From positions 1-64,000 of the forward strand of contig JBOFFC010000029.1 in the NCBI GenBank assembly GCA_051648405.1: a stretch of 64,000 nt of DNA, in the 5' to 3' direction. How positions within the stretch are numbered: position 1 is the first letter of the stretch; each line of letters begins with the position of its first letter. A program made the translations under genes and the position numbers. This document shows, piece by piece, positions 63,898 through 64,000 of this stretch. Below the pieces are notes generated by a model. The model was not told the DNA's origin. It did no database searches and saw only the letters and a list, made by a program, of their open reading frames with translations. The DNA comes from JBOFFC01 sp051648405. Lineage in GTDB: Bacteria; Planctomycetota; Planctomycetia; Pirellulales; Lacipirellulaceae.

Positions 63898-64000
63898 ATG
63901 TCACGCATCCAGTCCGACGTCGGTCTCGTCACCGGCATCAACATCAAGCAGACGGTCGATCAGTTGATGGCCGTCGCGGGGCGTCCGCGCAAGACGCTCG
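63898..64000 (+). CDS. fliD: Flagellar hook-associated protein 2 / cap protein FliD (3' truncated)
   Basis: The first 34 residues are visible before the window ends: MSRIQSDVGLVTGINIKQTV and then DQLMAVAGRPRKTL. The FliD N-terminal D0 helix pattern (SSVGLITGI...VDQLMA.A..PR) is recognisable, and fliD commonly follows flagellin. It would cap the filament and promote flagellin folding. The rest of the gene lies outside the window. Confidence 0.8.
   Translation, partial: MSRIQSDVGLVTGINIKQTVDQLMAVAGRPRKTL

Overview
The window is high-GC chromosomal DNA that looks planctomycete, most likely the Pirellulales/Lacipirellulaceae side of that phylum. The evidence is the gene content: PEP-CTERM proteins, ELWxxDGT/dockerin surface proteins, a DUF1598 protein, MoxR-DUF58-vWA clusters, a fused signal peptidase I, LpxD/LpxI/LptB outer-membrane genes and small planctomycete-type hypothetical proteins. 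The assignment rests on protein style only; no 16S gene or search was available.

Layout. 1-4.5 kb: the end of a LamG-like PEP-CTERM protein, then a BlaI/M56 (BlaR1-like) regulator pair with two visible operator dyads. 4.74-9.69 kb: a compact integrative element inserted in the 3' end of a tRNA-Val gene and bounded by a perfect 23-bp direct repeat. It carries an excisionase-like HTH protein, a DUF3987 primase/helicase-like protein with a mirrored iteron hairpin in its 3' end, a zinc-ribbon protein, two hypothetical proteins and a tyrosine recombinase whose last codons are supplied by the tRNA. 9.7-12.2 kb: tRNA-Val, an aldose-1-epimerase, two paralogous mono-haem c-type proteins and tRNA-Leu. 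12.2-21.7 kb: a Tat-exported Gfo/Idh/MocA oxidoreductase and a MoxR / DUF58 / BatA-like / vWA-GATase set, with 34-bp inverted repeats on both sides of the DUF58 gene. 21.9-24.9 kb: a TsaC-YwlE-like fusion, RpiB and glycerate kinase. 25-32.6 kb: DUF1598, a DUF11 lipoprotein, a LigD-phosphoesterase-like protein, a beta-barrel candidate and a FabF-type ketosynthase. 33-42.2 kb: an ELWxxDGT-repeat protein, tRNA-Gly, a C25-like peptidase, a PEP-CTERM protein, two tiny arginine-rich proteins flanking a degenerate receiver protein, and a sigma-54 activator. 42.7-48 kb: LpxI, LpxD, a membrane J-protein, LptB and signal peptidase I.

48.2-64 kb is a continuous plus-strand flagellar locus: flgF, flgG, flgA, flgH, flgI, flgJ, flgN, flgK, flgL, fliW, csrA, flagellin and the start of fliD. 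A near-consensus -24/-12 (sigma-54) element lies just upstream of flgF. The order follows rod, P/L ring, hook-filament junction, the flagellin translational control pair FliW-CsrA, filament and cap. FlgL and flagellin are far larger than the usual family size.

The most unusual signals are the mobile element's hairpin-coded protein tail, the exchange of the integrase C-terminus on integration, and the pair of unannotated 58/59-residue basic proteins. No CRISPR array, rRNA gene or classical IS element was seen.
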